NCBI GenBank assembly: GCA_017557405.1
Contig: JAFYYV010000008.1
Location: forward strand, 1 to 54,719
Direction: 5' to 3'
DNA length: 54,719 nt
DNA from: Prevotella sp.
GTDB taxonomy: Bacteria > Bacteroidota > Bacteroidia > Bacteroidales > Bacteroidaceae
Part shown: piece by piece, positions 16,472 to 24,694 of the stretch
How the letters are laid out: the number at the start of each line of letters is the position of its first letter
How positions within the stretch are numbered: the stretch's first letter is position 1
Translations under genes and position numbers: made by a program
Notes under the pieces: generated by a model
What the model saw: the letters and a program-made list of their open reading frames with translations, nothing else
What the model was told of the DNA's origin: nothing
The model's database searches: none

Positions 16472-16707
16472 TGCAACATTGCAACATTGCAACATTGTTA
16501 CATTAAGGTGGTTTCAACTTTCCGAGACAAAAATCTGCTTATAGATTGATGGATTTTTGGTAGTGAAAATTAATGGAGTATAATAATAGTAATTTTATTA
16601 TAATATATAATAATAATTATATATTATAATAACTCATAGTAGAGGGAGGCGTTTTGCACATGTGGAACATGCTTATTGTAACAATGTTGCAATGTTGCAA
16701 TGTTGCA
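16472..16707. repeat. Inverted-repeat element with perfect 31-bp arms
   Basis: Arms at 16472-16502 and 16677-16707 are exact reverse complements over 31 bp. Each is built from three GCAACATT units and ends inward with TGTTACA. The 174-bp interior is AT-rich and holds a nested palindrome (16595-16632). No open reading frame fits inside, so it is either a non-autonomous mobile element (MITE-like) or a structured RNA region. A second partial copy lies at the right end of the window. The element fills much of the 835-bp gene-free gap 16272-17106. Confidence 0.8.
16595..16632. repeat. Nested AT-only palindrome
   Basis: TTATTATAATATAT (16595-16608) and ATATATTATAATAA (16619-16632) are perfect 14-bp arms around a 10-nt loop, at the centre of the larger inverted-repeat element. 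Confidence 0.85.
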
Positions 16708-16750
16708 AAACGTTTTTTTAACAGATTTTCACGAGCTACGGCCTCAAAAA

Positions 16751-16782
16751 TTTGGTGGATACAGAAAAATTGTGTATCTTTG
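16751..16782 (+). promoter_or_regulatory. Orphan promoter upstream of the acyl-CoA ligase genes
   Basis: TTTG (16751-16754), 20 bp, TATCTTTG (16775-16782) is a full consensus promoter, yet the next gene starts 325 bp later and has its own -7 box. A 7-bp hairpin, TCGATAT-GGAG-ATATCGA (16794-16811), would be at the 5' end of the transcript. It may drive a small RNA, a long leader, or be a remnant within a repeat region. Confidence 0.5.
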
Positions 16783-16846
16783 TAATGTGAAAATCGATAT
16801 GGAGATATCGAATTGAAAGTAAAGCTCCCCCCTGCCCCCCTCGCAC

Positions 16847-16912
16847 GTCAAAGACCACAAATGAGCACCTTAAAGACCACAAATGAGACGGTCAAAGCTA
16901 TGCAATGACACA
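16847..16912 (+). repeat. 22-bp-period minisatellite, locus A (3 units)
   Basis: Three units begin at 16847, 16869 and 16891. Two carry the core AAAGACCACAAATGA and one carries GTCAAAGCTATGCAATGA. The period is exactly 22 bp. The other loci are at 29431, 35817, 42612 and 54544. Confidence 0.9.
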
Positions 16913-17075
16913 TCGTGAGATGATAGATAGAAGACGAAAGACTCTGAGTGGACAAAGAGAACACAAAATCGGCAAAATGGATGAAAAATAAGTGAAAAAA
17001 GCGAGTTTTCGAAAAAAAGTTCACGAAAAGCACAAAATATTGCACAAAAGTTTCGAGAATGAGCAAATAAATTAT

Positions 17076-17083
17076 TAACTTTG
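17076..17083 (+). promoter_or_regulatory. -7 element of the acyl-CoA ligase pair
   Basis: TAACTTTG followed by CA, 24 bp before the first ligase start. The -33 region has TTTC at 21 bp spacing, a near match. Confidence 0.45.
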
Positions 17084-17106
17084 CACAAAATTTTAACGAC
17101 TGTGCA

Positions 17107-18777
17107 ATGAAAGAAATACCCAGCTTTAATTCATATATTGAAAAGAGCATTAAAGACAATTGGGAAAAAGACGCACTAACCGACTATAAAGGCGCCACCC
17201 TGCAATATCACGATGTGGCTCGCATTATAGAAAAACTGCACATTGTCTTCGCAGAGATTGGTGTGCAACGAGGTGACAAGATTGCCATGTGCGGACGTAA
17301 CAGTTCACACTGGGCTGTGGCTTATTTGGCCACGCTGACCTACGGTGCTGTTGCGGTTCCTATTCTTCACGAATTCACTCCTGAGCAAGTTCACAACATT
17401 GTGAACCATTCCGAAGCCAAACTGTTGTTTGTGGGCGATGTGGTAGCCCCCACGATTGACGAGAACGCCATGCCCAACTTGGAAGGCATTGTCAATCTGC
17501 CCGACTTCTCCATCCGTTTGGCTCGACTGGAAAAACTTACATATGCGCGTGAGCATCTTAATGAACTCTACGGAAAGAAATACCCGAAGTATTTCCGCAA
17601 AGAGCACGTGCACTATTACGAGGACAAGGCCGACGACTTGGCAATGATCAACTACACAAGTGGTACGACCGGATTCTCGAAGGGTGTGATGCTCCCCTAT
17701 CGCGCTTTGTGGGGAAACCTCGACTTCTGTCTGACCCGTCTGGGTGACAAGGTGAAGCCAGGAACAAACCTCGTAAGCATTCTCCCGATGGCCCACATGT
17801 ATGGTTTGGCCATCGAAATGATATTCCCCTTCTGCCAAGGTCTTCACATCTTCTTCCTCACTCGACTGCCGAGCCCATCGCTCATCGCACAAGCTTTTGC
17901 CGACACCAAGCCATCTCTCATTGTGGCTGTGCCGCTGGTGATTGAGAAGATTGTGAGGAAGCGCGTATTCCCGAAGATTCAGAACAACCTCATGAAGCTG
18001 CTGCTCAACATGCCCGTAGTGAACAAGAAGGTGAAGCAGAAGATTTGCGAGGAGGTCTACAAGGCCTTCGGTGGCAACGCCTACGAGGTGATTGTGGGTG
18101 GAGCCGCGCTGAACCAAGAGGTGGAGGCTTTCATGAAAAGCATCGATTTCCCTATCACGGTGGGCTATGGCGCCACAGAATGCGCACCGCTCATCAGCTA
18201 TTGCGACTACTTTGACTTCGTGCCACGCTCGTGCGGAAAGGCCGTTGACCACATGGAGGTGAAAATCGACAGTGCCGACCCACTACGCATTCCCGGTGAG
18301 ATTCTCGCACGTGGAACGAACGTGATGTTGGGCTACTACAAGAACGAAGAGGAGACCGCCAAAGCGCTCGATGCCGAAGGATGGTACCACACGGGCGATT
18401 TGGGATTGATGGACGCCGAGGGCAATATCTTCATCAAAGGACGCTCGAAGAACATGCTGCTGGGCGCCAACGGTCAGAATGTGTATCCCGAGGAGATAGA
18501 AGACAAACTGAGCTCGATGGCGATGGTCAGCGAGTGTATTGTCGTTCAGAATGGAGACACGCTGATAGGTCTTGTCTATCCCGATCTTGAGGAGGCTCAA
18601 TCCATGCACTTCACCCACGAAGACCTCGAGGGAATCATGGAGCAGAACCGCCAAGAACTGAACGCACAACTACCACAGTTCAGCAAACTGTCGGCCATCG
18701 TGCTGAAAGATGAGGAGTTCGAGAAGACCCCGAAGAAGAGCATCAAGCGATATTTGTATCAGAATATAACAAAATAA
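17107..18777 (+). CDS. AMP-dependent acyl-CoA ligase (long-chain fatty acid type), copy 1
   Basis: This 556-residue ANL-superfamily adenylating enzyme activates a carboxylic acid, most likely a fatty acid, with ATP and CoA. The A3 phosphate-binding motif is NYTSGTTGFSKGVMLPYRAL (about 181-200), then VGYGATECAPLI (A5), GWYHTGDLG (A7), KGRSKNMLLGANGQNVYPEEIE (A8 hinge region) and TPKKSIKRYLY with the catalytic Lys near the end (A10). Soluble or loosely membrane-bound. It ends 4 bp before a close paralogue, clearly a tandem duplication. The substrate range cannot be read from sequence. Confidence 0.9.
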   Translation: MKEIPSFNSYIEKSIKDNWEKDALTDYKGATLQYHDVARIIEKLHIVFAEIGVQRGDKIAMCGRNSSHWAVAYLATLTYGAVAVPILHEFTPEQVHNIVNHSEAKLLFVGDVVAPTIDENAMPNLEGIVNLPDFSIRLARLEKLTYAREHLNELYGKKYPKYFRKEHVHYYEDKADDLAMINYTSGTTGFSKGVMLPYRALWGNLDFCLTRLGDKVKPGTNLVSILPMAHMYGLAIEMIFPFCQGLHIFFLTRLPSPSLIAQAFADTKPSLIVAVPLVIEKIVRKRVFPKIQNNLMKLLLNMPVVNKKVKQKICEEVYKAFGGNAYEVIVGGAALNQEVEAFMKSIDFPITVGYGATECAPLISYCDYFDFVPRSCGKAVDHMEVKIDSADPLRIPGEILARGTNVMLGYYKNEEETAKALDAEGWYHTGDLGLMDAEGNIFIKGRSKNMLLGANGQNVYPEEIEDKLSSMAMVSECIVVQNGDTLIGLVYPDLEEAQSMHFTHEDLEGIMEQNRQELNAQLPQFSKLSAIVLKDEEFEKTPKKSIKRYLYQNITK

Positions 18778-18781
18778 CCAT

Positions 18782-20446
18782 ATGGAGTCTATACCAAGCT
18801 TTAACGCGTTGATTGAGAAAAGCATCATCGACCATTGGAATCTTGATGCTTTGACCGATTACAAAGGTGCGACCTTGCAATACCATGACGTGGCACGGAA
18901 GATTGAAAAGCTGCACATCATGTTCGAGAACAGCGGTGTGGTAAAGGGTGACAAAATAGCGCTCTGCGGCCGAAATAGTGCTTGCTGGGCGGTAGCTTTT
19001 CTGGCCACGCTGACGTATGGAGCCGTGGCGGTGCCTATTCTTCACGAGTTCACCGCCGACCAGATTCATAACATCGTGAACCACTCGGACGCGAAGATAT
19101 TGTTCGTGGGCGATGTGGTAGCAACGGTTATTGACGCTACAAAGATGCCTGGTCTTGAGGGCATCATCTACATCCCCGACTACTCGTTGGTAGTGTCGCG
19201 CACCGATAAGTTGACCTATGCTCGCGAGCATCTGAACGAGATGTTCGGCAGGAAATACCCCAAATATTTCCGCAAGGAGCACGTGTCGTACTACCACGAG
19301 GAAGACCCCAACCAGTTGGCGCTCATCAACTACACCAGTGGCACGACCGGCTTCTCGAAGGGTGTGATGATTCCATATCGCGCATTGTGGAGCAACTTCG
19401 ATTTCGCTTGCAAAGCAATGGGAGCGAACCTGAAAGGCGACAACATCATCAGCATCCTGCCGCTCGCCCACATGTATGGAATGGCTTTCGAGTTCACTTT
19501 CGAATTCCTCACGGGTAAGCACATCTTCTTCCTCACTCGAGTGCCGAGCCCCGCCATCATCGCACAGGCGTTTGCCGACATCAAGCCCACGGTCATCATT
19601 GCCGTGCCGCTCATCATCGAGAAGATCATCAAGAAGAAGGTGTTCCCAAGAATTCAGACCAACAGCATCCAAATTCTCCGCCAGATGCCTGTCATCAACA
19701 GGAGGGTGAACGATCGCATACGCGAACAAGTGGTGAACGCCTTCGGTGGCAACTTCTACGAGGTCATTATCGGAGGAGCCGCCTTCAACCAGGATGTGGA
19801 AAAGTTCCTCAAGCAAATCAACTTCCCATACACCGTGGGATATGGAGCCACTGAGTGCGCCCCCATCATCTGCTATGCCCCATGGGAGGAGTTCGTGGTA
19901 GGCTCGTGCGGAAAGGCTGTCACTCACATGGAAGTGAAGATTGCAAGCCCCGACCCAGCAAACATTCCAGGCGAGATTCTCGCACGTGGTCTCAATGTGA
20001 TGTTGGGCTACTACAAGAACGAGGAGGCAACCGCCGAAACCATCGACAAAGATGGCTGGTACCACACGGGCGATTTGGGATTGATGGACGCCTATGGCAA
20101 TGTTTTCATCAAGGGACGCTCGAAGAACATGCTGCTCAGCTCGAATGGTCAGAACATCTACCCCGAGGAGATCGAGGACAAACTCAACTCAATGCAGCTA
20201 GTGGTGGAGAGTGTGGTCATTCAGAAGGAAGACAAGCTTGTCGGCCTTGTATTCCCCGACTTCGATGAAGCGAAGAACTTGGGATTCAACCGCGAAGATT
20301 TGGTGAATCTCATGGAGCAGAACCGCCAGGAACTGAACAAGGTTCTGCCTCCCTACTGCAAGTTGGCTGCCATCAAGATTCATGACGAGGAGTTCGCCAA
20401 GACGCCGAAGAAGAGCATCAAGCGCTATCTGTATCAGAACGAATAA
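18782..20446 (+). CDS. AMP-dependent acyl-CoA ligase (long-chain fatty acid type), copy 2
   Basis: This 554-residue protein is the paralogue of the preceding gene. The two match along their whole length, starting with IPSFNxxIEKSI and ALTDYKGATLQYHDVARxIEKLHI, and all ANL motifs are kept (NYTSGTTGFSKGVMIPYRA, VGYGATECAPII, GWYHTGDLG, TPKKSIKRYLY). Differences cluster in the middle (about 210-330), which forms the acyl-binding pocket in this superfamily. The two copies may therefore prefer different chain lengths; that is inference. They share one transcript that ends at the hairpin after this gene. Confidence 0.9.
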   Translation: MESIPSFNALIEKSIIDHWNLDALTDYKGATLQYHDVARKIEKLHIMFENSGVVKGDKIALCGRNSACWAVAFLATLTYGAVAVPILHEFTADQIHNIVNHSDAKILFVGDVVATVIDATKMPGLEGIIYIPDYSLVVSRTDKLTYAREHLNEMFGRKYPKYFRKEHVSYYHEEDPNQLALINYTSGTTGFSKGVMIPYRALWSNFDFACKAMGANLKGDNIISILPLAHMYGMAFEFTFEFLTGKHIFFLTRVPSPAIIAQAFADIKPTVIIAVPLIIEKIIKKKVFPRIQTNSIQILRQMPVINRRVNDRIREQVVNAFGGNFYEVIIGGAAFNQDVEKFLKQINFPYTVGYGATECAPIICYAPWEEFVVGSCGKAVTHMEVKIASPDPANIPGEILARGLNVMLGYYKNEEATAETIDKDGWYHTGDLGLMDAYGNVFIKGRSKNMLLSSNGQNIYPEEIEDKLNSMQLVVESVVIQKEDKLVGLVFPDFDEAKNLGFNREDLVNLMEQNRQELNKVLPPYCKLAAIKIHDEEFAKTPKKSIKRYLYQNE

Positions 20447-20471
20447 TCGAAACGTTTGATAATAAAAAACA

Positions 20472-20528
20472 AAGCAAACCAAGAAGTGGTTGCCCGATGT
20501 GATAGGCGCCTCGCTTGGTTTGCTTTTT
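20472..20528. terminator. Bidirectional terminator
   Basis: AAGCAAACCAAG (20472-20483) pairs with CTTGGTTTGCTT (20514-20525), with A and T runs outside both arms. It can end the ligase operon (plus) and the Crp-type regulator gene (minus). Confidence 0.75.
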
Positions 20529-20551
20529 TATATGGATATTCGTGAGAGATG

Positions 20552-21151
20552 TCAATCTTCGAAGACAGTGGCCGCACGCACACGGCTCAACGTTTCGGGG
20601 GTCATCTGTAGATAGTTGGCGATATACACCAACGGTGCACGCAACACCACCTGCGGATATAGCTTGCACATGCGCTTGTAGCGGTCGTGGGCAGATTCAA
20701 ACCTCACGAGGTCAGCATGTACCTGAGAGGTAATCAACGACTCCTCCAAAATCTTGCGATACAATATCTGGATGTTCACGTTGTGAAGCGCCACTTGCTC
20801 CAACTTATGCTTCGGCAAGGCATAGATGACCGTGGGCTCCAAAGCCTCCACCTGCAACTTGGTAGGCTCTTCCTTAAACAGGCTCTCTATGCACATGAAT
20901 ATCGTGTGGTTCTCACCCAGATGCTCTGTCACGTTCTTCCCTTTCTTGCGATAGAACTGGCGAATCAATCCGCGATCGACATAGTAGATGTTCTTGCAGA
21001 CCTCGCCTTCTTTGAGAATCAACTCGCCCTTGTTGAACTTCATGGGAACCAAAATGCTCTCGAGCGTGTCAAGCTCCTCATGGGTCATCGTACTGTATTT
21101 GCGAGCCAACTCACGAGCAATGTCTCTTGTCGTGTTAACCAATTCTTTCAT
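20552..21151 (-). CDS. Crp/Fnr family transcriptional regulator
   Basis: This 199-residue protein has an N-terminal cyclic-nucleotide-binding-type beta-roll (about 30-120, with KGELILKEGEVCKNIYYVDRGLIRQFY). A C-terminal helix-turn-helix carries YIANYLQMTPETLSRVRA, the recognition helix of the Crp family. It lacks the Fnr-type N-terminal cysteine cluster, and the residues for cAMP binding are not obvious, so the ligand is unknown. It stands alone between the ligase operon and lepA, which is on the same strand upstream. Members of this type in Bacteroidota often control redox or stress genes, but I cannot name a target. Confidence 0.85.
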   Translation of the reverse strand: MKELVNTTRDIARELARKYSTMTHEELDTLESILVPMKFNKGELILKEGEVCKNIYYVDRGLIRQFYRKKGKNVTEHLGENHTIFMCIESLFKEEPTKLQVEALEPTVIYALPKHKLEQVALHNVNIQILYRKILEESLITSQVHADLVRFESAHDRYKRMCKLYPQVVLRAPLVYIANYLQMTPETLSRVRAATVFED

Positions 21152-21247
21152 AACATCCTTCCTTTCTAATATGGGATTTCAAGTTAAAACTTTATTGCTA
21201 AACTAAACTAGATTCTTTACTATTAATTAGATTTTGAAAACTATCCG

Positions 21248-23029
21248 TTAATCCAACTTCAAGACGGCAAGGAAAGCCTTCTGCGGCACTTCCACATTGC
21301 CAATCTGCTTCATTCGTTTCTTTCCTCTTTTCTGCTTTTCCAACAACTTGCGCTTACGGCTCACATCACCACCATAACACTTGGCTGTCACATCCTTGCG
21401 CACGCACTTGATGGTCTCGCGAGCGATGATCTTGGCTCCGATGGCGGCTTGTATGGCAATATCAAACTGCTGACGTGGAATCAAGTCCTTCAGCTTCTCA
21501 CACATCCTGCGCCCCAACGAAACGGCATTGTCTTGATGGGTCAAGGTTGAGAGTGCATCCACTGGTTCTCCATTGAGCAGTATGTCGAGCTTTGCCAACT
21601 TCGAAGGACGGAATCCATCAATGTGGTAGTCAAACGATGCATAACCTTTGGAGATGCTCTTCAACTTGTCGTAGAAATCGATGACTATTTCACCCAATGG
21701 CAGATAGAAATGCAACTCCACACGATTGCCGCTCACAAACTCTTGCTTGATGAGCTCACCACGCTTGTCGAGACACAATGTCATGATGGGGCCAATGAAC
21801 TGCGTGGTGGTGATGATGGAGGCTTTGATGTAAGGCTCTTCAATATGCTCTATCATTGTCTGCTCGGGCAATCCTGAAGGATTGTGCACCTCCTTGCTCC
21901 CACCCTGCTTGTCGTAAACCATGTAGGATACGTTGGGCACAGTGGTGATGACATCCATGTTGAACTCACGATCAAGACGCTCTTGCACAATCTCCATGTG
22001 CAATAATCCAAGGAATCCGCAACGGAATCCGAATCCCAAGGCGACTGACGACTCTGGTTGGAAGGTCAACGAAGCATCGTTCAATTGCAACTTCTCCAAC
22101 GAAGCACGCAAGTTCTCGTAATCGGTGGGATCAATGGGATAAACTCCCGCAAACACCATCGGCTTCACTTCCTGGAATCCCTCGATGGCTTTCTCGCACG
22201 GGCGTGTCACATGCGTGATGGTATCACCCACCTTCACTTCCTTCGCGTCCTTGATGCCGCTGATAATGTAACCCACTTCACCGGTATGCATCTCGTTGCG
22301 GGGAATCATGTCCATCTTCAAGACACCCACCTCATCGGCCGTGTATTCCATCCCTGTGTTGAAGAACTTCACCTGTTGGCCCTTCTTAATGCTTCCATTC
22401 ACAATCTTGAAGTAGGCGATGATACCACGGAAAGAATTGAATACCGAGTCGAAAATCAAAGCTTGCAAAGGAGCCGATTCATCGCCAACAGGATGAGGAA
22501 CACGCTCAATGACAGCCCTCAGTATTTCATCAACACCCTCACCAGTCTTACCAGAGGCTCGGATGATTTCAGAACGGTCGCAACCAAGTAGTTCCACAAT
22601 CTCGTCTTCCACTTCATCAGGCATAGCACTCGGCATGTCAATCTTGTTGATGACAGGGATGATTTCCAAATCGTGCTCGATGGCCATGTAGAGGTTGGAG
22701 ATGGTTTGTGCCTGAACACCTTGGGTGGCATCAACCACCAACAGAGCACCTTCGCAGGCAGCTATGCTTCGTGAAACTTCATAAGAGAAATCCACATGTC
22801 CCGGAGTGTCAATCAAGTTCAACAGATATTTTTCGCCATCGAGCGTGTATTCCATCTGAATGGCATGGCTCTTGATGGTGATACCGCGTTCTTTCTCCAG
22901 ATCCATGTCATCAAGCATCTGGCCTTCGGTAATCTGTATGGTATTGGTGCGCTCAAGCAAACGGTCGGCTATGGTTGACTTACCATGGTCGATATGTGCT
23001 ATGATGCAGAAATTTCTTATATGATTCAT
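21248..23029 (-). CDS. lepA: Elongation factor 4 (LepA)
   Basis: This 593-residue translational GTPase acts on stalled or mispositioned ribosomes in the cytoplasm. The G-domain shows AHIDHGKST (G1), DTPGH (G3) and NKID (G4). The LepA-specific C-terminal domain is complete, ending in [41 protein letters not shown]. The length is typical of the family (about 595-600). It is divergent from a small lipoprotein gene, with which it shares a 112-bp control region. Confidence 0.98.
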   Translation of the reverse strand: MNHIRNFCIIAHIDHGKSTIADRLLERTNTIQITEGQMLDDMDLEKERGITIKSHAIQMEYTLDGEKYLLNLIDTPGHVDFSYEVSRSIAACEGALLVVDATQGVQAQTISNLYMAIEHDLEIIPVINKIDMPSAMPDEVEDEIVELLGCDRSEIIRASGKTGEGVDEILRAVIERVPHPVGDESAPLQALIFDSVFNSFRGIIAYFKIVNGSIKKGQQVKFFNTGMEYTADEVGVLKMDMIPRNEMHTGEVGYIISGIKDAKEVKVGDTITHVTRPCEKAIEGFQEVKPMVFAGVYPIDPTDYENLRASLEKLQLNDASLTFQPESSVALGFGFRCGFLGLLHMEIVQERLDREFNMDVITTVPNVSYMVYDKQGGSKEVHNPSGLPEQTMIEHIEEPYIKASIITTTQFIGPIMTLCLDKRGELIKQEFVSGNRVELHFYLPLGEIVIDFYDKLKSISKGYASFDYHIDGFRPSKLAKLDILLNGEPVDALSTLTHQDNAVSLGRRMCEKLKDLIPRQQFDIAIQAAIGAKIIARETIKCVRKDVTAKCYGGDVSRKRKLLEKQKRGKKRMKQIGNVEVPQKAFLAVLKLD

Positions 23030-23051
23030 TTGTTTGTTTCCCTTTAAGTTG

Positions 23052-23059
23052 CAAATTTA
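23052..23059 (-). promoter_or_regulatory. -7 element of lepA
   Basis: Minus-strand TAAATTTG followed by CA, 22 bp before the lepA start. I see no TTTG at the -33 spacing. Confidence 0.4.
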
Positions 23060-23115
23060 CATAATTTAATTCATATTTCACATCAGATTGTTCATAATTT
23101 TACAAAAAAAATTAT

Positions 23116-23123
23116 TATCTTTG
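23116..23123 (+). promoter_or_regulatory. -7 element of the small lipoprotein gene
   Basis: TATCTTTG followed by CC, 18 bp before the start codon at 23142. The short leader supports that start over the upstream in-frame ATG at 23088. Confidence 0.5.
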
Positions 23124-23141
23124 CCAATAAAAATATCAAAT

Positions 23142-23537
23142 ATGAAAAAAAGCATACTTTTTTTAATCATGGCCATTGCCCTCGTGGGTTGTCAGAAAAG
23201 TTTGGAGGAAAGAGCCGAACTGGAAGCCAAGGAATACACCAAGAAATATTGTCCGACGCCCATTGTGAACTATAGTCGCACCGATAGCATGGTGTTTGAC
23301 AAGGCTAATCGCACCTATATCTATTATTGCACGCTAACCGACATGATGGACGACAAGGAAGTGATTGACAGTAAAAAAGATGTACTTTCCGATGGATTGC
23401 TCGAAGCCATCAAAGGTTCAACCTATCTGAAAGCCTACAAGGATGCTGGATTCGGATTCAGATACATTATCCGTTCGGAAAAGAATCCTCAAGAAGTGTT
23501 GTTCGATGCAACGTATACCAAGAAGGAATACGATTAG
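23142..23537 (+). CDS. Small lipoprotein of unknown function
   Basis: This 131-residue protein starts with a lipoprotein signal peptide (MKKSILFLIMAIALVGC; lipobox LVGC). The mature part opens with a charged helix (SLEERAELEAKEYTKKYC) followed by a mixed domain ending FDATYTKKEYD. I do not recognise a named family. The open frame extends 18 residues upstream, but that would precede the signal peptide and start before the promoter, so 23142 is chosen. It faces away from lepA and ends at a strong terminator, so it is monocistronic. It is probably anchored in a membrane facing the periplasm or the outside. Confidence 0.75.
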   Translation: MKKSILFLIMAIALVGCQKSLEERAELEAKEYTKKYCPTPIVNYSRTDSMVFDKANRTYIYYCTLTDMMDDKEVIDSKKDVLSDGLLEAIKGSTYLKAYKDAGFGFRYIIRSEKNPQEVLFDATYTKKEYD

Positions 23538-23567
23538 AGATAAAAAGATATAAGATTATAGATAAAG

Positions 23568-23605
23568 AAAACGTCCGAAATCGCATTGATCTCGGACGTT
23601 TTTGT
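23568..23605. terminator. Bidirectional terminator
   Basis: AAAACGTCCGA (23568-23578) pairs with TCGGACGTTTT (23592-23602), with T and A runs outside. It separates the lipoprotein gene (plus) from the pheT-yebC unit (minus). Confidence 0.8.
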
Positions 23606-23645
23606 TTGATGGAGTATCACTCATCCTGTTTTCGAGGACAGTTGT

Positions 23646-23915
23646 TCACTCGGCTTTCTTGTTCTTCAATTGTTTGAGTGCCTTTGCCAATTGATCGGGG
23701 CAACTGGTGTCTTTACTACCACACCTGATTCCTTCAATCTTGCTGATGACATCATCGATGTGCTGACCACGAATCAAGCTCGATATTCCCTGCAGGTTGC
23801 CATTGCAACCACCCAAAAAGAACACCTGTTGGATGATGTTGTTCTCATCGGCTGTCACGTCAATAAGACGTGAACAAGTGCCACTCGTTTCGTATTGGAT
23901 GTGTTTGACTGCCAT
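23646..23915 (-). CDS. TIGR03905 family TSCPD domain protein
   Basis: This 89-residue protein has the family signature YETSGTCSRLIDVTADENNIIQQVFFLGGCNGNL and a later CPDQLAKAL, with four conserved cysteines (GTCS, GGCNG, RCGS, SCPD). The TSCPD domain also occurs at the C-terminus of vitamin B12-dependent ribonucleotide reductase, where the cysteines may bind metal or take part in redox. The free-standing form has no known function. It follows yebC after 3 bp and is the last gene of the pheT-yebC unit. Confidence 0.85.
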   Translation of the reverse strand: MAVKHIQYETSGTCSRLIDVTADENNIIQQVFFLGGCNGNLQGISSLIRGQHIDDVISKIEGIRCGSKDTSCPDQLAKALKQLKNKKAE

Positions 23916-23918
23916 TCC

Positions 23919-24644
23919 TTATTCAGGTTTCATGTTGGTGTAGACGGTTTGCACGTCATCGAAGTCCTCCAAACGCTCTACCATCTTGTCAATGGTCTCA
24001 CGCTGTTCGGGTGTAACATCCTTCAAATCATTAGGGATGCGAGTGAACTCGGCACCAGTCACCTCGAAACCATTCTCCTCAAGATGCTTCTGAATGGCTC
24101 CAAATGATGTGGGATCGCCATAGATGGTGATGGAGTTCTCTTCCTCATCCTCATCGAACTCGTCTTCTACGCCATAATCAATCAAGTCAAGAATCATCTC
24201 GTCCATATCAAGACCTTCCTTCTTCTTGAAGGTGAAAACGGCTTTGTGGTCGAACAAGAACGAAAGTGAACCTTGTGTACCCAGGTTGCCATTGAACTTG
24301 TTGAACACCGAACGAACATCACCCACCGTACGAGTGGTGTTATCGGTCAATGTCTCCACGAAGATAGCGATTCCATGAGGGCCATATCCTTCGTAAGTCA
24401 CCTCCTTGTAATCACTCTGGTCTTTACCCATCGCATTCTTGATGGCGCGTTCGATGTTGTCCTTCGGCATGTTCTCACGCTTTGCATTGGCGATGATGGC
24501 ACGAAGGGCAGGATTCATGTCGGGTTCTGGGCCGCCAGCTTTCACGGCAATAGCAATCTGCTTGCCGATCTTCGTAAACGTTTTGGCCATGTGTCCCCAT
24601 CTTTTCAGCTTTGCAGCTTTGCGGTATTCAAATGCTCTTCCCAT
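23919..24644 (-). CDS. YebC/PmpR family protein
   Basis: This 241-residue protein has the three-domain YebC fold. The start is typical (GRAFEYRKAAKLKRWGHMAKTFTKIGK), followed by RAIIANAKRENMPKDNIERAI and the YEGYGPHGIAIFVETLTDN block. Members were described as DNA-binding regulators, and more recent work links YebC-type proteins to translation of proline-rich stretches. It lies between pheT (50 bp upstream) and the TSCPD gene (3 bp downstream), a translation-linked context that fits the second view. Cytoplasmic. Confidence 0.93.
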   Translation of the reverse strand: MGRAFEYRKAAKLKRWGHMAKTFTKIGKQIAIAVKAGGPEPDMNPALRAIIANAKRENMPKDNIERAIKNAMGKDQSDYKEVTYEGYGPHGIAIFVETLTDNTTRTVGDVRSVFNKFNGNLGTQGSLSFLFDHKAVFTFKKKEGLDMDEMILDLIDYGVEDEFDEDEEENSITIYGDPTSFGAIQKHLEENGFEVTGAEFTRIPNDLKDVTPEQRETIDKMVERLEDFDDVQTVYTNMKPE

Positions 24645-24694
24645 AGTTTTATTATCTTTTTAATTCTACATTTTCCTAAATCATTTACCGTCTA

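Noticed and set aside
16472-16707. Insertion sequence with a transposase gene
   Set aside because: Inverted ends are present but the interior has no open frame long enough for a transposase; at most it is a non-autonomous element.
18743-20065. Long minus-strand open frame (440 codons)
   Set aside because: It is antisense to the second acyl-CoA ligase, whose motifs are complete. The His/Val/Asp-rich translation is typical of a shadow frame in GC-richer coding DNA.
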